Assembly (NCBI RefSeq): GCF_029227915.1
Contig: NC_079884.1
Span: forward strand, 23,250,001 to 23,314,000
Direction of reading: 5' to 3'
DNA length: 64,000 nt
Source of the DNA: Hydractinia symbiolongicarpus
Lineage: Eukaryota > Cnidaria > Hydrozoa > Anthoathecata > Hydractiniidae
Position numbers and translations under genes: made by a program. The notes below the pieces were generated by a model. It searched no databases, was not told the DNA's origin, and saw only the letters and a program-made list of their open reading frames with translations. Shown one piece after another: positions 1-10,589 of the stretch (the stretch's first letter is position 1; every line of letters begins with the position of its first letter).

Positions 1-1971
1 GCGGCTGGCAAAGCTGCTGGGGGTGGAGCTGCTGCTGGTGGAGCTTCTGGTGGTGGCGCTGCGCGTGGTGGAGCTGAGGGAGGTGGAACTACGGGTGGTG
101 GAGTTGCAGGTGGTAGAGCTGAAGGCGGTAGAGCTGTAGGAGGTGGAAATGCGGGTGGTGGATCCGCTGGTGGTGGAGCTGCTCGTGGTGGAGCTGCTGG
201 TGGTGGAGCTGCTGGTGGTGGAGCTGCTGGTGGTGGTGCTCCTGGTAGCGGAGCTGCTGGTGGTGGAGTAGCTGGTGGTGGAGCTCCTGGTGGTGGAGCT
301 CCAGGTGGTGGAGCTGCTAGTGGTGGAGCTGCTGGTGGTGGAGGTAGAAGTGGTAAAGCTGCAGGAGGTGGAAATGTGGGTAGTGGATCCGCTGGTGGTG
401 GAGCTGCTCGTGGTGGAGCTGCTCGTGGTGGAGCTGCTGGTGGTGGTGCTCCTGGTAGCGGAGCTGCTGGTGGTGGAGTAGCTGGTGGTGGAGCTCCTGG
501 TGGTGGAGCTCCAGGTGGTGGAGCTGCTAGTGGTGGAGCTGCTGGTGGTGGAGGTAGAAGTGGTAAAGCTGCAGGAGGTGGAAATGTGGGTGGTAGAGCT
601 GCTGGTGGTGGAGCTGCTGGTGGTGGAGCTGCTGGTGGTGGAGTTGCTGGTGGTGGAGCTGCTGGTGGTGGAGCTGCTAGTGGTGGAGTTGCTGGTGGTG
701 AAGCTGTAGGTGGTGGAGCTGCAGGTGGTGGAGGTACTGGTGGTGGAGCTGCTGGTGATGGAGTTGCTGGTAGTGGAGCTGCTGGTGGTGGGGCAGCTGG
801 TGGTGGATATAGTGTTGGGGGTAATGTTGGAGCCAGTGGAAGCGTTGATAGTGGAGATGCTGGTGGTACTGGTGGTAGTGATGGGGTGGGTGGTGCTAGT
901 GGTAGTGCTAGCGCTGGAGCTGGTGGTTCCGTGGCGAGTACGGGTGGTAATGCTGGTATTGATGATACCGATAGTAGTGTTAGAGCTGGTGGTAGAATTA
1001 CTGGTGGCGGTGTTAGTGGCAGCGCTGGTAGTGGAACTGGTGCTAGTCGTTTTGGGGCGGGTGGAAATGCTAGAGGTGGTGGTGGTTCTGGAGGTAGCAG
1101 TAGTTCTGGAGCTAGTGGTAATGCTGGAGTAGGAACTAGTCGTTTTAGCGGTGCTGATGATGCTGGAGCAGGTACTGGTGTTAGCACTGCTGCGAATAGT
1201 AACAGTAATCGTTTTTCTAAAACCAATCGATTTAACTCTGTCAATACGCAATTTTCTAGCTCTTCCAACAGTAACTCGGGTATTAACTCGCCAGGTGCTA
1301 CTTCACCAGATTTAGATAATCCAAACAAAGATGATAAATGCATGTGTTCTAAAAACTATGTAAGTGCTTCGTTAAAAGATAATGTGGGACAAGAAAATTA
1401 TAGTAACAGAGACTTGTCAAGGCGAAACTGTATTTGTCAGTATGATAGTGCACCAGATGAAAACTTTGATAATGATGACGAGGAGAAAAAACAGACGTTT
1501 GTAACTACAGAAGACAATAAAAGTATAAAAGATATCAGTGAAAATACCAAAAGTAAAATGAAGCCTAAAAAACGAAAACTGGCAAGTAAGTTTGTCAACT
1601 TTGTTGAAAAAATGGCGGGAAAATTAAATGTGGACAAATTAAATGTAGCGGAAGAGCTGGTTAAAAACTTAAAGAAACAACGAAAAAATGAACAAACTTA
1701 TTCGGATGTGACCACAATTAGTGAGTCGAACGATAATGATGCAGCTTTAGACAACGACGAAGAAGATGCTAAAGTGTTGAAGAAAAACTATTTATCCAGG
1801 GATAGAGATGACATTATGGAGGATATTTCCAATATTTTAAGCAAGAAGCATACAGTTGCTGAAGCTTATAACGCATTTGATGAGGAAGATTTTGATAACG
1901 ATGATAATGATGATAGTGATGACGAAAAGCGAAAAGAAAAAGTAAGAAAAACGATAATTGAAGACCGATAG
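1..1971 (+). CDS. Gly/Ala-repeat protein with charged C-terminal tail (5' partial)
   Basis: The frame is open from base 1 to the TAG at 1969-1971, about 656 residues, so the true start lies outside the window. The first 270 or so residues are AGGGA-type repeats built from GCT-GGT-GGT-GGA codons, interrupted by Arg, Val, Pro or Ser. The next section is a looser Gly/Ser/Ala stretch. After about base 1200 the composition changes to Asn/Ser-rich, with two short Cys clusters (CMC and CIC) about 33 codons apart. The tail is alternately Lys-rich (KPKKRK) and Asp/Glu-rich. No catalytic domain is visible. Glycine-rich proteins of this sort are often structural or secreted, but without the N-terminus I cannot say whether there is a signal peptide, and the KPKKRK motif could equally suggest a nuclear protein. 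An upstream exon or start is required. Confidence 0.75.
   Translation, partial: AAGKAAGGGAAAGGASGGGAARGGAEGGGTTGGGVAGGRAEGGRAVGGGNAGGGSAGGGAARGGAAGGGAAGGGAAGGGAPGSGAAGGGVAGGGAPGGGAPGGGAASGGAAGGGGRSGKAAGGGNVGSGSAGGGAARGGAARGGAAGGGAPGSGAAGGGVAGGGAPGGGAPGGGAASGGAAGGGGRSGKAAGGGNVGGRAAGGGAAGGGAAGGGVAGGGAAGGGAASGGVAGGEAVGGGAAGGGGTGGGAAGDGVAGSGAAGGGAAGGGYSVGGNVGASGSVDSGDAGGTGGSDGVGGASGSASAGAGGSVASTGGNAGIDDTDSSVRAGGRITGGGVSGSAGSGTGASRFGAGGNARGGGGSGGSSSSGASGNAGVGTSRFSGADDAGAGTGVSTAANSNSNRFSKTNRFNSVNTQFSSSSNSNSGINSPGATSPDLDNPNKDDKCMCSKNYVSASLKDNVGQENYSNRDLSRRNCICQYDSAPDENFDNDDEEKKQTFVTTEDNKSIKDISENTKSKMKPKKRKLASKFVNFVEKMAGKLNVDKLNVAEELVKNLKKQRKNEQTYSDVTTISESNDNDAALDNDEEDAKVLKKNYLSRDRDDIMEDISNILSKKHTVAEAYNAFDEEDFDNDDNDDSDDEKRKEKVRKTIIEDR
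169..588 (+). repeat. In-frame tandem duplication, 210 bp (70 codons) x 2
   Basis: The block around 238 (Ala-Pro-Gly-Ser codons) reappears at 448, and the block at 361 reappears at 571. Both offsets are 210 bp, an exact multiple of three. The upstream GGATCC-containing segment is spaced 225 bp (160 and 385), so a 5-codon indel separates the copies. This is a recent in-frame expansion inside the Gly/Ala coding repeat. Confidence 0.8.
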
Positions 1972-3099
1972 TAATTTCGTTAGGATTAAATATTAGATCA
2001 ATTGGCTCATTCGAGCAAGGAAATTATGTACGGTATGGATAAAAGTTGAAACTCAAATAAGCTGTCTCAGTTTGAGAATACAGGTTTTTACAAGGAAGCA
2101 GTAATAAACATCTCTAGCTTATATTGCCATTGATGTACAATAAAATATGTAAATATATGTTAATTATGTTGATTTGTGAGAATGTAAATATGATCTTGTG
2201 TTTCATAATTGAACGTCATAGTTAAGGTTTCCACGACTAACAATACTTAACAAAATATATGCGGAGAGCAGTGGCTTATTCCAAAATTATGTAATCTCTT
2301 TCTGTAATAAATTCACGCATTTTTGACCCTATTAAATTTCATATTTCGTTAATGCTTTCAGCCAACCCAGGGTCCTTTGGTTATATCGTTTGATTAGTAC
2401 AAAATCTTAAGAAAATTGTTGATTATTGCTGACGTCAGCGTGACTCTTTCCCATAATATTGGTCCTGTTGATTTTCCCTAACTCCGGCATGTTAAAAAAA
2501 TGCAGCTAGCATATCTAAAGTTTCTTTACCTAACCTACGCATCTTCAAGAACAGTGCTTTTATAGCGTGCCGATTTTGGACTACTGTGAAGTTGATGTGT
2601 GTGCAAACTCAAAACCATAGTAGCCTCAATATCTTAGTAAGAGGTTTTAGTTACTTTCCTCTATTTTAAGTTGCTGTATACAACGTTGTTGTGATATACA
2701 ACGAACGCTTACACTAGTGTTTCATAGTATTAATTGAGAAACTAGAAGTTGAAGGAAGCATATTAGCAAGCAATGTATGGAGGAGGGCTTGAACAAATAG
2801 AATGGTAAAAATGTTATGGTTAGGTAAATAAAAAGTAATTAGATTAATGCAAAGTTTCCGGAGATTTCAGCATTGCCAGAAAGATATACCTTTTTGTCCA
2901 AAAAGTACCACAAAATTATAGTAAATACACATTCGAAAGTTAACTAAGTTATCCCTTTAAACTTAGGGGTCATACTTCGTCAGTCCACCATTTAAACGAC
3001 CTTAATGTTTCACCACGGCACTTATTTTTGACACCTTTCTTAAAATTTGGGGTCAAGCACAGAGAGTAATGTTGTGATTGTGTAACAATACCGTCGCGA
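1972..3099. other. 3' flank and intergenic
   Basis: An AATAAA at 2139-2144, 168 bases past the stop codon, is a plausible polyadenylation signal for the Gly/Ala-repeat gene. I see no coding exon or repeat in the rest. Confidence 0.4.
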
Positions 3100-3175
3100 T
3101 GTCTAGTTTAAAATAAGGTGCACAGTCCAGTTTAAAATAAGGTGCACAGTCCAGTTTAAAATAAGGTGCACAGTA
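3100..3175. repeat. Minisatellite, about 25 bp x 3
   Basis: The unit AGTTTAAAATAAGGTGCACA recurs three times, joined by GTCC or GTCT. The copies are almost identical, so the expansion is recent. Confidence 0.9.
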
Positions 3176-3359
3176 AGTAAACGCCGCCCTAAACTTTGAC
3201 CTATTTTACAAAACATTTCTGATTTTTTATTGTATTGTTGTTTATACCTGGAATCACTGGCTCTAGTCTTGGTTTTAATATGTCATGAGAATCTATGATC
3301 AATTTATTTTCAGAATGTTAAAATTTTGAAATAAGAATGACTAATGGTAGCTAAACAAG

Positions 3360-3567
3360 ACCTACAACCCTCCACAAAATATGTTGAGACAACTCCAAAA
3401 ATAAGTCTAAAAAGGGTTCTTCATTCCCTCCCCCCTTTATCAATGTTGCCTTACTGGAGACTCGCTCAGCACAGGCAGCTACTACCCTCATCCTTGAACT
3501 GGGGGAAGGGGGACAAAAATTTGCAAAAAAATTAGTTTGTCTCATAATTTTTGTGGGGGATTGTAGA
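3360..3567. mobile_element. MITE-like element, CTACAAYCC family
   Basis: The left end CTACAACCCTCCACAAAAT and the reverse complement of the right end CTACAATCCCCCACAAAAAT form terminal inverted repeats. Both continue into GAGACAA. The interior has CCCTCCCCCC and a complementary GGGGG run. There is no transposase. Related ends occur at 45071-45436, 57091-57298 and 61863. The open frames here on both strands are explained by the inverted repeat. Confidence 0.6.
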
Positions 3568-3610
3568 TGGTAGGGATTTGTTGGTTCAATGAAATTATTA
3601 TTTTCATTGC

Positions 3611-3665
3611 TTAATAATAGCATTTTTGCTTTGCCTTTTGGGCAAAGCAAAAATGCTATTATTAA
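3611..3665. repeat. Perfect 25-bp hairpin
   Basis: The left arm 3611-3635 begins TTAATAATAGCATTTTTGC. It pairs base for base with 3641-3665 across a 5-base loop (TTTTG). It lies just beyond the MITE ending at 3567 and may be the remains of a fold-back element. Confidence 0.85.
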
Positions 3666-4737
3666 AATGCCACCATTTTTAAACCATTAAACTTGACATC
3701 TGCAAAACACAGATCAGTGGGATGCAAACACATTTAACACCAACCGACATGTTGTGACTGTAGAGTTTATGAAGTAAAGAAACATCTTCCTACTAAAACG
3801 CAAGAAATAGTGAAATTAAGATTGATTTTGGTCAAGAATGATTTTTTGTTCTAATCTTTTTAGAACAACTGTCCAACATGGTAGCTAGTCAAAATTTCAA
3901 TTTTAAGTTCACAGGTTATCTTAATAACATAAATGTAGGAATTTGTCAGCCTTTTGTATTTTTAGGAGGAAAAAACATTTTAATACAAATATTAACACCT
4001 AGAAATGGCTATTTTTATATCCCCATATATATTTAAAAAAGATTTTTTTAATGCAATGACGTATTTAAAAGTACTAGCCGGGAGACCTAGCGTAACAAAT
4101 TGAGTCTAGCAAAACAGAAACCCTTTTGTGTACTTTTGGATTTCCTAAAAATTAATTTTTCACAACATATCCAAAATCCCAATAAAGGAAATGCTACTGT
4201 TCTCCACATACTACGCATACATACGGACTCGATTTGGATTATTTAATGGACTATAATTTGAGAGAGTAGCCACACTTTAATGCATTGCACAGACGCCCTA
4301 TGTTTTATGACCTTAAAGATCGCAACTAGGCAAAAACATATAATAGGCTGACAAAAGAAACTAACCGGTTTCACCGTAGTGCGTATTTTTGTTCATAGAT
4401 AAGCGACACAGGCCCATTTTGTAATTTCATGACAAGTCATCCAAGCAAAGTAAAGAAAGATGCAAATATTTTTAACAATATTAAACATATATAATTCTTT
4501 GCAAGAATACACCAAAGATACTACAAAACAAAAATTAGTGAATGTGTTAATATATGATTATAGGCGTTGCTGTGTTTGATCTGTAACAACCCTTGACCCT
4601 AGCACTGTGTAGGAGAACTGATTACGGTCTACAACGTAGACACTGCTTTGGAGAGACTCGACTGAAAAAAAAAAGGGAAATACGGATAAATCCTTGCTTT
4701 CGGTTATCTTGATTGCATCGACAAAAAAGAACAGTTT
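3666..4737. other. Intergenic, 3' side of the secreted acidic protein gene
   Basis: AT-rich sequence. I see no gene, structured repeat or RNA in it. Confidence 0.4.
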
Positions 4738-7700
4738 CTAACGTTCAGTTGGTGGTCCTTCTTCTGCATTTTCCGCATTTTCTACATTCTCCGTATTTTC
4801 AACACTTTGTCTCGAACTTGGTTCTCCTAAATTTTTATAGTTTTGACCAACGTCACCAATTTCGATTGCTTTGGTGGCATCGACGTTTGCATTATCCTGC
4901 TCTACGATTGGTTGTTCTTCTGGTGCATTATTTTCAATTTTTTGTTCGTCGTTAGAGTTAATAGTAGCACCATTATCAATACTTCCTAAGCCCATTTTCT
5001 TCAGATCATCTTGTATATTATCAAAATTTTTGGGAGATTGCTCATCCGGTTGACTTCCGTCGGCCTCGTCATCATGCTGCTGTTCTTTTTCTTCTACAGG
5101 TTTTGAATATTCAGGTACAGGTTGATCTACGTATTGGCTGTTTTTAGGTACTTTGAAAGGATCCGACGCATCAATGTCGATATAACTTCTGGATTTTGGA
5201 TTCTCGTATTCTTTATGAGCTCTTCGTAAATCTTGTTTATGGTGATGATGCCTTGGAGCCCCTATGAGTAAATAGAGTTATAAATAAATGAATGAGTGGA
5301 ACGGATAGATGAATGAATGAATGAAGGTATGGACGAATGAATGTATTAATTAATGAATTAATAAACTAATGAATGAATGAATTATAGCTCAAGTGGTGCT
5401 TGGATTCAGTGAAAATTTCAAATTTGTTCTGCTGTGAATTTTTTTTTTGTTCAGTAGCACAAGTTCTTCTACGTTACCTTTATAAATGTCTCAAAAACAA
5501 GAAAACAGTAAAAAAAGTGAGCAAATGAAATTGTAAAGAGGAGCTGGGTAAACTCTATACCTCCATGAAGGTAGGTTTTACAAGATTTATAAAATATTTA
5601 ACAATTCTTCAATAAGTAAAAAAGTTCAACATAAAAACGCAAAAATAGACTAAAAAGTGTTGAACTAAAAATGTGAAAAGATAAAACACCTCAAACGAAA
5701 TTTCCTGGTTCTCATAAAAGAAAGTACGTAGGGTTATAAAAAGTTTTACCTTCAACACTGATGTGTAACACGAGACAAACAACAGCAAGAAAACACGACC
5801 TCCTGCAATAAAAAAACAGAAAAATTGGTTGAACTATTTAAACATATACTAAACACAAATACTATTGAATCTACTGATTGCCTAGGATTGAGTAGCAGTA
5901 GATGACGTCGTGGGTGATCTAAGATCTAAACGCCTCAGCACCTAGACTCTTGTGTTGACCCTTAAAGGATGCCTTTTTTAAAAAAAACTATTTTTAGTCA
6001 ATATATAATCACCTTTACCAAACTTAAGCAGCGATTGGTGGCAGAGAAAAAGAGTTAAACAGTGTATGTTGGTTAACTTCTCAGAAGTTATGTCGGTCCA
6101 ACTGTGGGATGTGGGATGTCTTTCCTCGATTTTTCCCGGACATTAAAGGTTAATTAAAATAATCGTTTCTTCAATTTAACATTAAAATAATAAAATAAAA
6201 AATATAAATAAAATACAAATAAAATATATATTTACTATTATTTATTATCGAATTTTTTTCAACATAAGAGCACATGATTTTTTACAGTAAGTCACTTTGG
6301 CACCATAATAGAGTTAATAAAAAATGGCTCAAAAATTTTTTCGGATTTTGTCGGCCTACAACCCTGGACATATTATATTGGGAAAATGAGTCAAATTTTA
6401 AAGACCGCAACCACAAACAGTTAAGGACGCTATCTTTACCTAAGGCGGGAGAAAGGAGGGGGGGGAGGGGACCACAATCCGAAATGCATCTCAGCATGCG
6501 CAGTTTTACTTGTTTTTATTTTGCTTCGAAAAAATCGCTTCGCCAAAAAGTAGAAACAGTTCCTACATTTTAGTGGCGAAATATTTCGATGTAAACTTTT
6601 AGCCAATCAAAAGGCAATATTCAGTGTTTATTCTTCGAAAAACCCATTACTAGCCTAGTTTACTAAGACTTCTTCGAGAACATCAAATTCAGTTTCTCCC
6701 AAACGAAAGCTTAGACGCAAACAAATGTCAGAGCAAATCCCTAAAATTTGAACCTCCCTCATAGCAAACCCCAATTACAATCAACTAATGAGCACAAATT
6801 CAACGTAGTCACATCTTACCCTCCTAAATAATACAAGAATTAATGATATTTGTTCGCGTAAGTGAGGTCATTCGCGTTCAAAACAAAGGATTTCCCCGAT
6901 ATTGACCACGTCAGTAAAGAAAGAAAAATTAATCAATCAAAAAACGTTGTCAGTATTCTGACTCCAGAAAACCTTAACTATTCTGATTTGCTTGTGGTAA
7001 GAATTTTTTTGTGATTTTGAGTCTTCTTGCTAACCATTACTGGAAAGTAGCTATACAAAATAATTGTCTGCTTTTTAATACCCAAAAGAGTGCTTACATT
7101 CAGTATTTTAAGGTGACGGTATACCTTTATTGTATCAAAAAATCGATTTTTTTTATTGGCCATTTATACTAAAGAAACGACGATCTTCTTTGGTGACACT
7201 TTTTATTTATTTTTCGAAGGGGAATACTGACTTTATCCAAATAACTAATTTCTTTCTGATCGGTCTTTCACACCTTAAATTGAATAAGAGTTAAGAGTGA
7301 ATGTTTTAACACTTATCATCCTCTTGAGTATAACTTTTAAAAATAAATTATATTTCCTTTCCGAAAAGAAATGGCCATCTGAAAAACACACTTTCAGTTC
7401 TAAAAATGTATGCCATCCTGTTCTGTTTCTGCAAGTCACAGAAAAATGTTAAACGACTTAGAAAGTTCTATATTGCTGTGGTATTCTCAGTCACGTCTTT
7501 GCGAATAATAAAATTAAAAAGGACAACCTTCTGAATATTCATCGCCTCAGAAGTGTGAAAGTATCACCATCACCATAAGTATGCTTGAAAGATGTGATAT
7601 TTTAAAAAATCTTTAAAACACTTTTTCGTGGTGTTGTTTTTTTCTTATACTGAATTCGCCGTTCACAATTCGCTTCGATGTAAAGGGTGTTTTTCACGAA

Positions 7701-9119
7701 GCGAATTGGGCGGCGAATTCATCGGCGACATGTATCTGAGCATGCGCAGTTTCATTTGTTTTCATTTTGCTTCAAAAAATTCGCTCTGCCGAAAAGTAGA
7801 AACACTTCCTACTTTTTAGCGCCCAAAAATTTCGCTGTAAACTTTTCACCGATGAGAACGCAATATTTAGTGTTTATTCTCAGGAAAACTCATTACTGGG
7901 AAGAATTCAGAATAGCTGTCTGGTTTTTAATACCCAAAAATTTATCAAAATTTACTTGTCAGTGTTCACACACACTAAGAATTTATCACAATTTACTTGT
8001 CAGTGTTCAGAGCGTACTTAGGACTTGGGACCTTAGGTTATTTGCCAAGATCCAAAATTAAAGGGTATTAATTTTTGCTAACGTCAGTACGTGCCACTTC
8101 CACTAATTTCGTACCGTTCTGTGTAGTGAAGCGATTTGTTTTACAAAGTAGATGCGGACGGTACAAAGTGCAGCCAGCGCATTTCTGAATTTGATTACTC
8201 GGCCTGCATCACTGCCAAAATGTAACTTTTGCAGTCTACCGAATGCAGAGCACTGGTCAAGTGATACAGTTTGCCTATTCGAGGAAGACTCGAATATTAT
8301 TTCCTGGGTTACATGCGCATTTCCTAATGGTTTATGGATTTGTTGCCACACTTCAATTGGTGTTTTAAATAAAAGTATCGGTTCGCTCGTCAATTTGCAA
8401 TACCCCTAAAGAACCATCTATCGATATTATTATTATATATATATAGATATATATTATTATGATAAAGTGCTGCCAGGCTATGTACAGTTTTTTATAAGGA
8501 CAATTTATACAATATTAGGACTTCAGAGGTCCAAAATTTTAAAACATGTTAAAAATATTCAAGGCTTTGTCAATGTCAATAAGTATTAAAATACGCCTTC
8601 AAACTTCGAAAATGATAAAATAAGAGAAAAATTAAGAACAGGGTAGATCATTTTGAGGATTAAAAACTTAAGAAGGTTAACGAACATGTCGAGTGTTCTT
8701 TTTAAAAAAAGTGTAGTCATGCTAAGAATATATTAAGAATATATAACGCTAATATTTGTCGAAACGATGTGAGGACACTGAAACTAAAAAGCACTAGCTA
8801 CTTTTTTTAACCATAAGAACAGCGAAGCTAGGAATGGCTGCAAAACAAGAAAAATTGCAATTTGATCATTTGCTGTCCTCAAAAACCACAAAAAACACGA
8901 AAAAATACTGTAGAGGTGTATATTTTGCAAAATTTGGGAAAATCGTGCTTAAATTTTGCATCGCAAATAATGGTAATGACTTGTAAAATAAATAAAAAAT
9001 GCTTAAATTAATAATAATAAGAAAAAAAGTATAGCCTAAACAAAAGAGAACACCTCAGACTGAATCTAAATTTGCTGGTTCTTATAATAAGAAATAGACT
9101 TTTACCTTTTCTTTGCCAT
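4738..9119 (-). CDS. Small secreted acidic protein, three exons
   Basis: Exons on the minus strand are 9119-9106 (14 nt, encoding MAKKR plus a split codon), 5802-5750 (53 nt) and 5261-4738 (524 nt). Every junction has GT/AG and the phases match (2, then 1). The total is 591 nt, or 196 residues. The joined N-terminus is basic (MAKKRR) followed by the hydrophobic run CFLAVVCLVLHISVE, a textbook signal peptide with likely cleavage near GAP. The mature protein opens with four His, then is rich in Glu, Asp, Asn, Gln and Lys, has no Cys, and ends in an EN-repeat tract (VENTENVENAENAEE). It looks intrinsically disordered. I recognise no family, so function is unknown; a matrix, granule or precursor protein is possible. 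The structure is my own splice reconstruction and lacks transcript support. Upstream untranslated exons may exist. Confidence 0.6.
5262..5749 (-). other. Intron 2 of the secreted protein gene, with a GAAT microsatellite
   Basis: The intron begins GTAAAACT and ends TTTACTCATAG on the minus strand. It holds an imperfect (GAAT)n / (TAAT)n microsatellite at about 5283-5390 on the plus strand. Confidence 0.6.
6478..6655 (+). repeat. Interspersed repeat, copy 1 (GCATGCGCAGTTT family)
   Basis: It shares a run of about 175 bases with 7725-7905, including CTCAGCATGCGCAGTTT, GTAGAAAC..TTCCTAC, GTAAACTTTT and ATTCAGTGTTTATTCT. Divergence is around 15-20% by eye. Confidence 0.7.
7652..7905 (+). mobile_element. 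Interspersed repeat, copy 2, with hairpin head
   Basis: The head is an inverted repeat: 7652-7677 starts GAATTCGCCG, and its complement at 7697-7720 ends CGGCGAATTC. The body matches 6478-6655. This is probably a fold-back MITE. The frames open across it are shadows. Confidence 0.6.
7938..8020 (+). repeat. Tandem duplication, about 42 bp x 2
   Basis: AATTTACTTGTCAGTGTTCA occurs twice, preceded each time by a TTATCAAA or TTATCACA variant. Confidence 0.75.
8413..8465. repeat. AT-rich palindromic microsatellite
   Basis: A TATTATTAT / (TA)n / ATTATTAT run that is nearly self-complementary. Confidence 0.8.
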
Positions 9120-10106
9120 GTTTGTTATTCCATAGTTTTTTTGTTATCGAAGGTGAGTTAAACCCAGTGGGCAGTAAAGTAGAAAACAGGTGGCTATTCA
9201 AAAACATATCTGCTTGAGCATGAAAAGAAAATTTAAACAAACTATCTAGACACAATTCACGTGATTTTTAGAACAAAATGGTAGATGGTGAAGTGCAGGA
9301 AGCCTAATTTTTTTATTATTTTTTTTTTTTTTAAAGACATTTAAAAATACATCCACGGGTTAAATTAAATTTCAACTGCGTCTGGATTTACTTATTTTTT
9401 GATATCTTTGCCAATCTCAAAAGTTTTTATTTGTGTTTTTCCGAAAATAGTGAAATTTACAGATGATGATGACGATGATGATGATAAAGAATTTTAAGAT
9501 TGGAAGAAGTAGATGATGCTAACGTTATCTTTCTTCGTATGTTTTCTAATAACCTTAGATAAATAAAGACTCAAGAAAATGTTGAATCTTACTGACCAGT
9601 CATTCAACTGAATACAGCAACCATCAAAGCTTTTCCTTAACGTATCTATTTTTCTATATTAGAGAATTCGTACAATTTTAACAGTCAAAGCAAGATATGC
9701 TGACATAAGCTTTTTTTACCATCAAGAAGGACAACCTTTATCTACCCTTTTGGTGTTCGTTTTCATGAATGTCGTAATTTGACCACTTCCTAATAAAAAC
9801 AACTTAGGAAAATAGTTACATAACCAAAGAAGTTTTTGTTGTAAGAAAAAAAACACAGAATGTTTTGATAGGTTATTTTAATGTCTCGCTGTTTATTTGA
9901 TGAAATAAAAATTCTTTTTTGATCAGGTTGTGGAAACAAGTGAAAGAAAGCCTTGCCCTAAAACCATTCACGTTAATAACCCTACAATAACTTTTTAAGG
10001 GAGGCGAACCTCGATCGCCGTCCCAGGGTCAGAAAAGATACAAGGTGCCCTGGGGACGAGGTTGAAGGGATGCAATACCGGAGAATATTACCTGATAGAT
10101 TTTAAA
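9120..10106. other. Intergenic between divergent genes
   Basis: This separates the minus-strand secreted protein start (9119) from the plus-strand ChaC start (10590), so promoters of both should lie here. It holds a short (GAT)n run near 9462-9485. At 10008-10065 an inverted pair CCTCG..GTCCCAGGG / CCCTGGGGACGAGG also recurs near 30815-30875. No gene is visible. Confidence 0.35.
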
Positions 10107-10109
10107 AAA

Positions 10110-10502
10110 TCGATTAGTATGAACAACTCCGATTGTTTCTTTGGTTTAGGGTTCATCAAAACGGGACTTTTTATCAAGTCATAGTAAACCGGCTTGAAAA
10201 GCCATTATTAAAATCGTATCATTAAAACGAAAACTCATACAAAACATGTGTGCTCAGCAAACGACTCCGATTGTAACTTTTAGAAGGTAAAAAACGCATT
10301 TGAATCATTGTTTATGTGAACTGACATGAAAAGGTGGTTTTGGGGTGAGCGACTTATAATTTCTTTTGTTTCCTATGGAAATCTATTTTTAATTGTTTAC
10401 GTTTTTGTGGTACCATTTTAATAATGGCTTTTTACACTGGTTAATATGACTCCATGCAAGGTTCTATCAATCGAATCAATCGACTTTTTCATACTAAATG
10501 TT
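10110..10502. mobile_element. MITE with long, diverged terminal inverted repeats
   Basis: The left arm, about 10110-10225, includes GATTAGTATGAA and AAAAGCCATTATTAAAAT. It matches the reverse complement of 10395-10502, which has TTTAGTATGAA and the same AAAAGCCATTATTAAAAT. There is no transposase. It sits within 100 bases of the ChaC start codon. Confidence 0.7.
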
Positions 10503-10589
10503 TTTTTGTATCAGTTAAGGTAAAAATTCATGATATTCCACAGATAAAGTTATCATTCAATTACAAGGTCACGTTTTATATTTCATTAG

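Larger units (their letters stand above)
5803..9105 (-). other. Intron 1 of the secreted protein gene, filled with repeats
   Basis: The intron is 3.3 kb, with a GTAAAAG donor and a TTTTTTATTGCAG acceptor. It holds two copies of one repeat (6478-6655 and 7652-7905), a 42-bp tandem duplication (about 7938-8020) and an AT-rich palindromic microsatellite (8413-8465). Confidence 0.55.

Noticed and set aside
275-1132. Long frames of VVELL-type repeats in the other plus frames
   Set aside because: They are the shifted reading of the Gly/Ala codon repeat; the annotated frame continues into non-repetitive sequence with a normal stop, the others do not.
8103-8409. Overlapping frames on both strands (96 and 85 codons)
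   Set aside because: Both are open, neither has a recognisable motif, and no splice context selects one. The minus frame begins at TTG with a stop upstream. Left unassigned.
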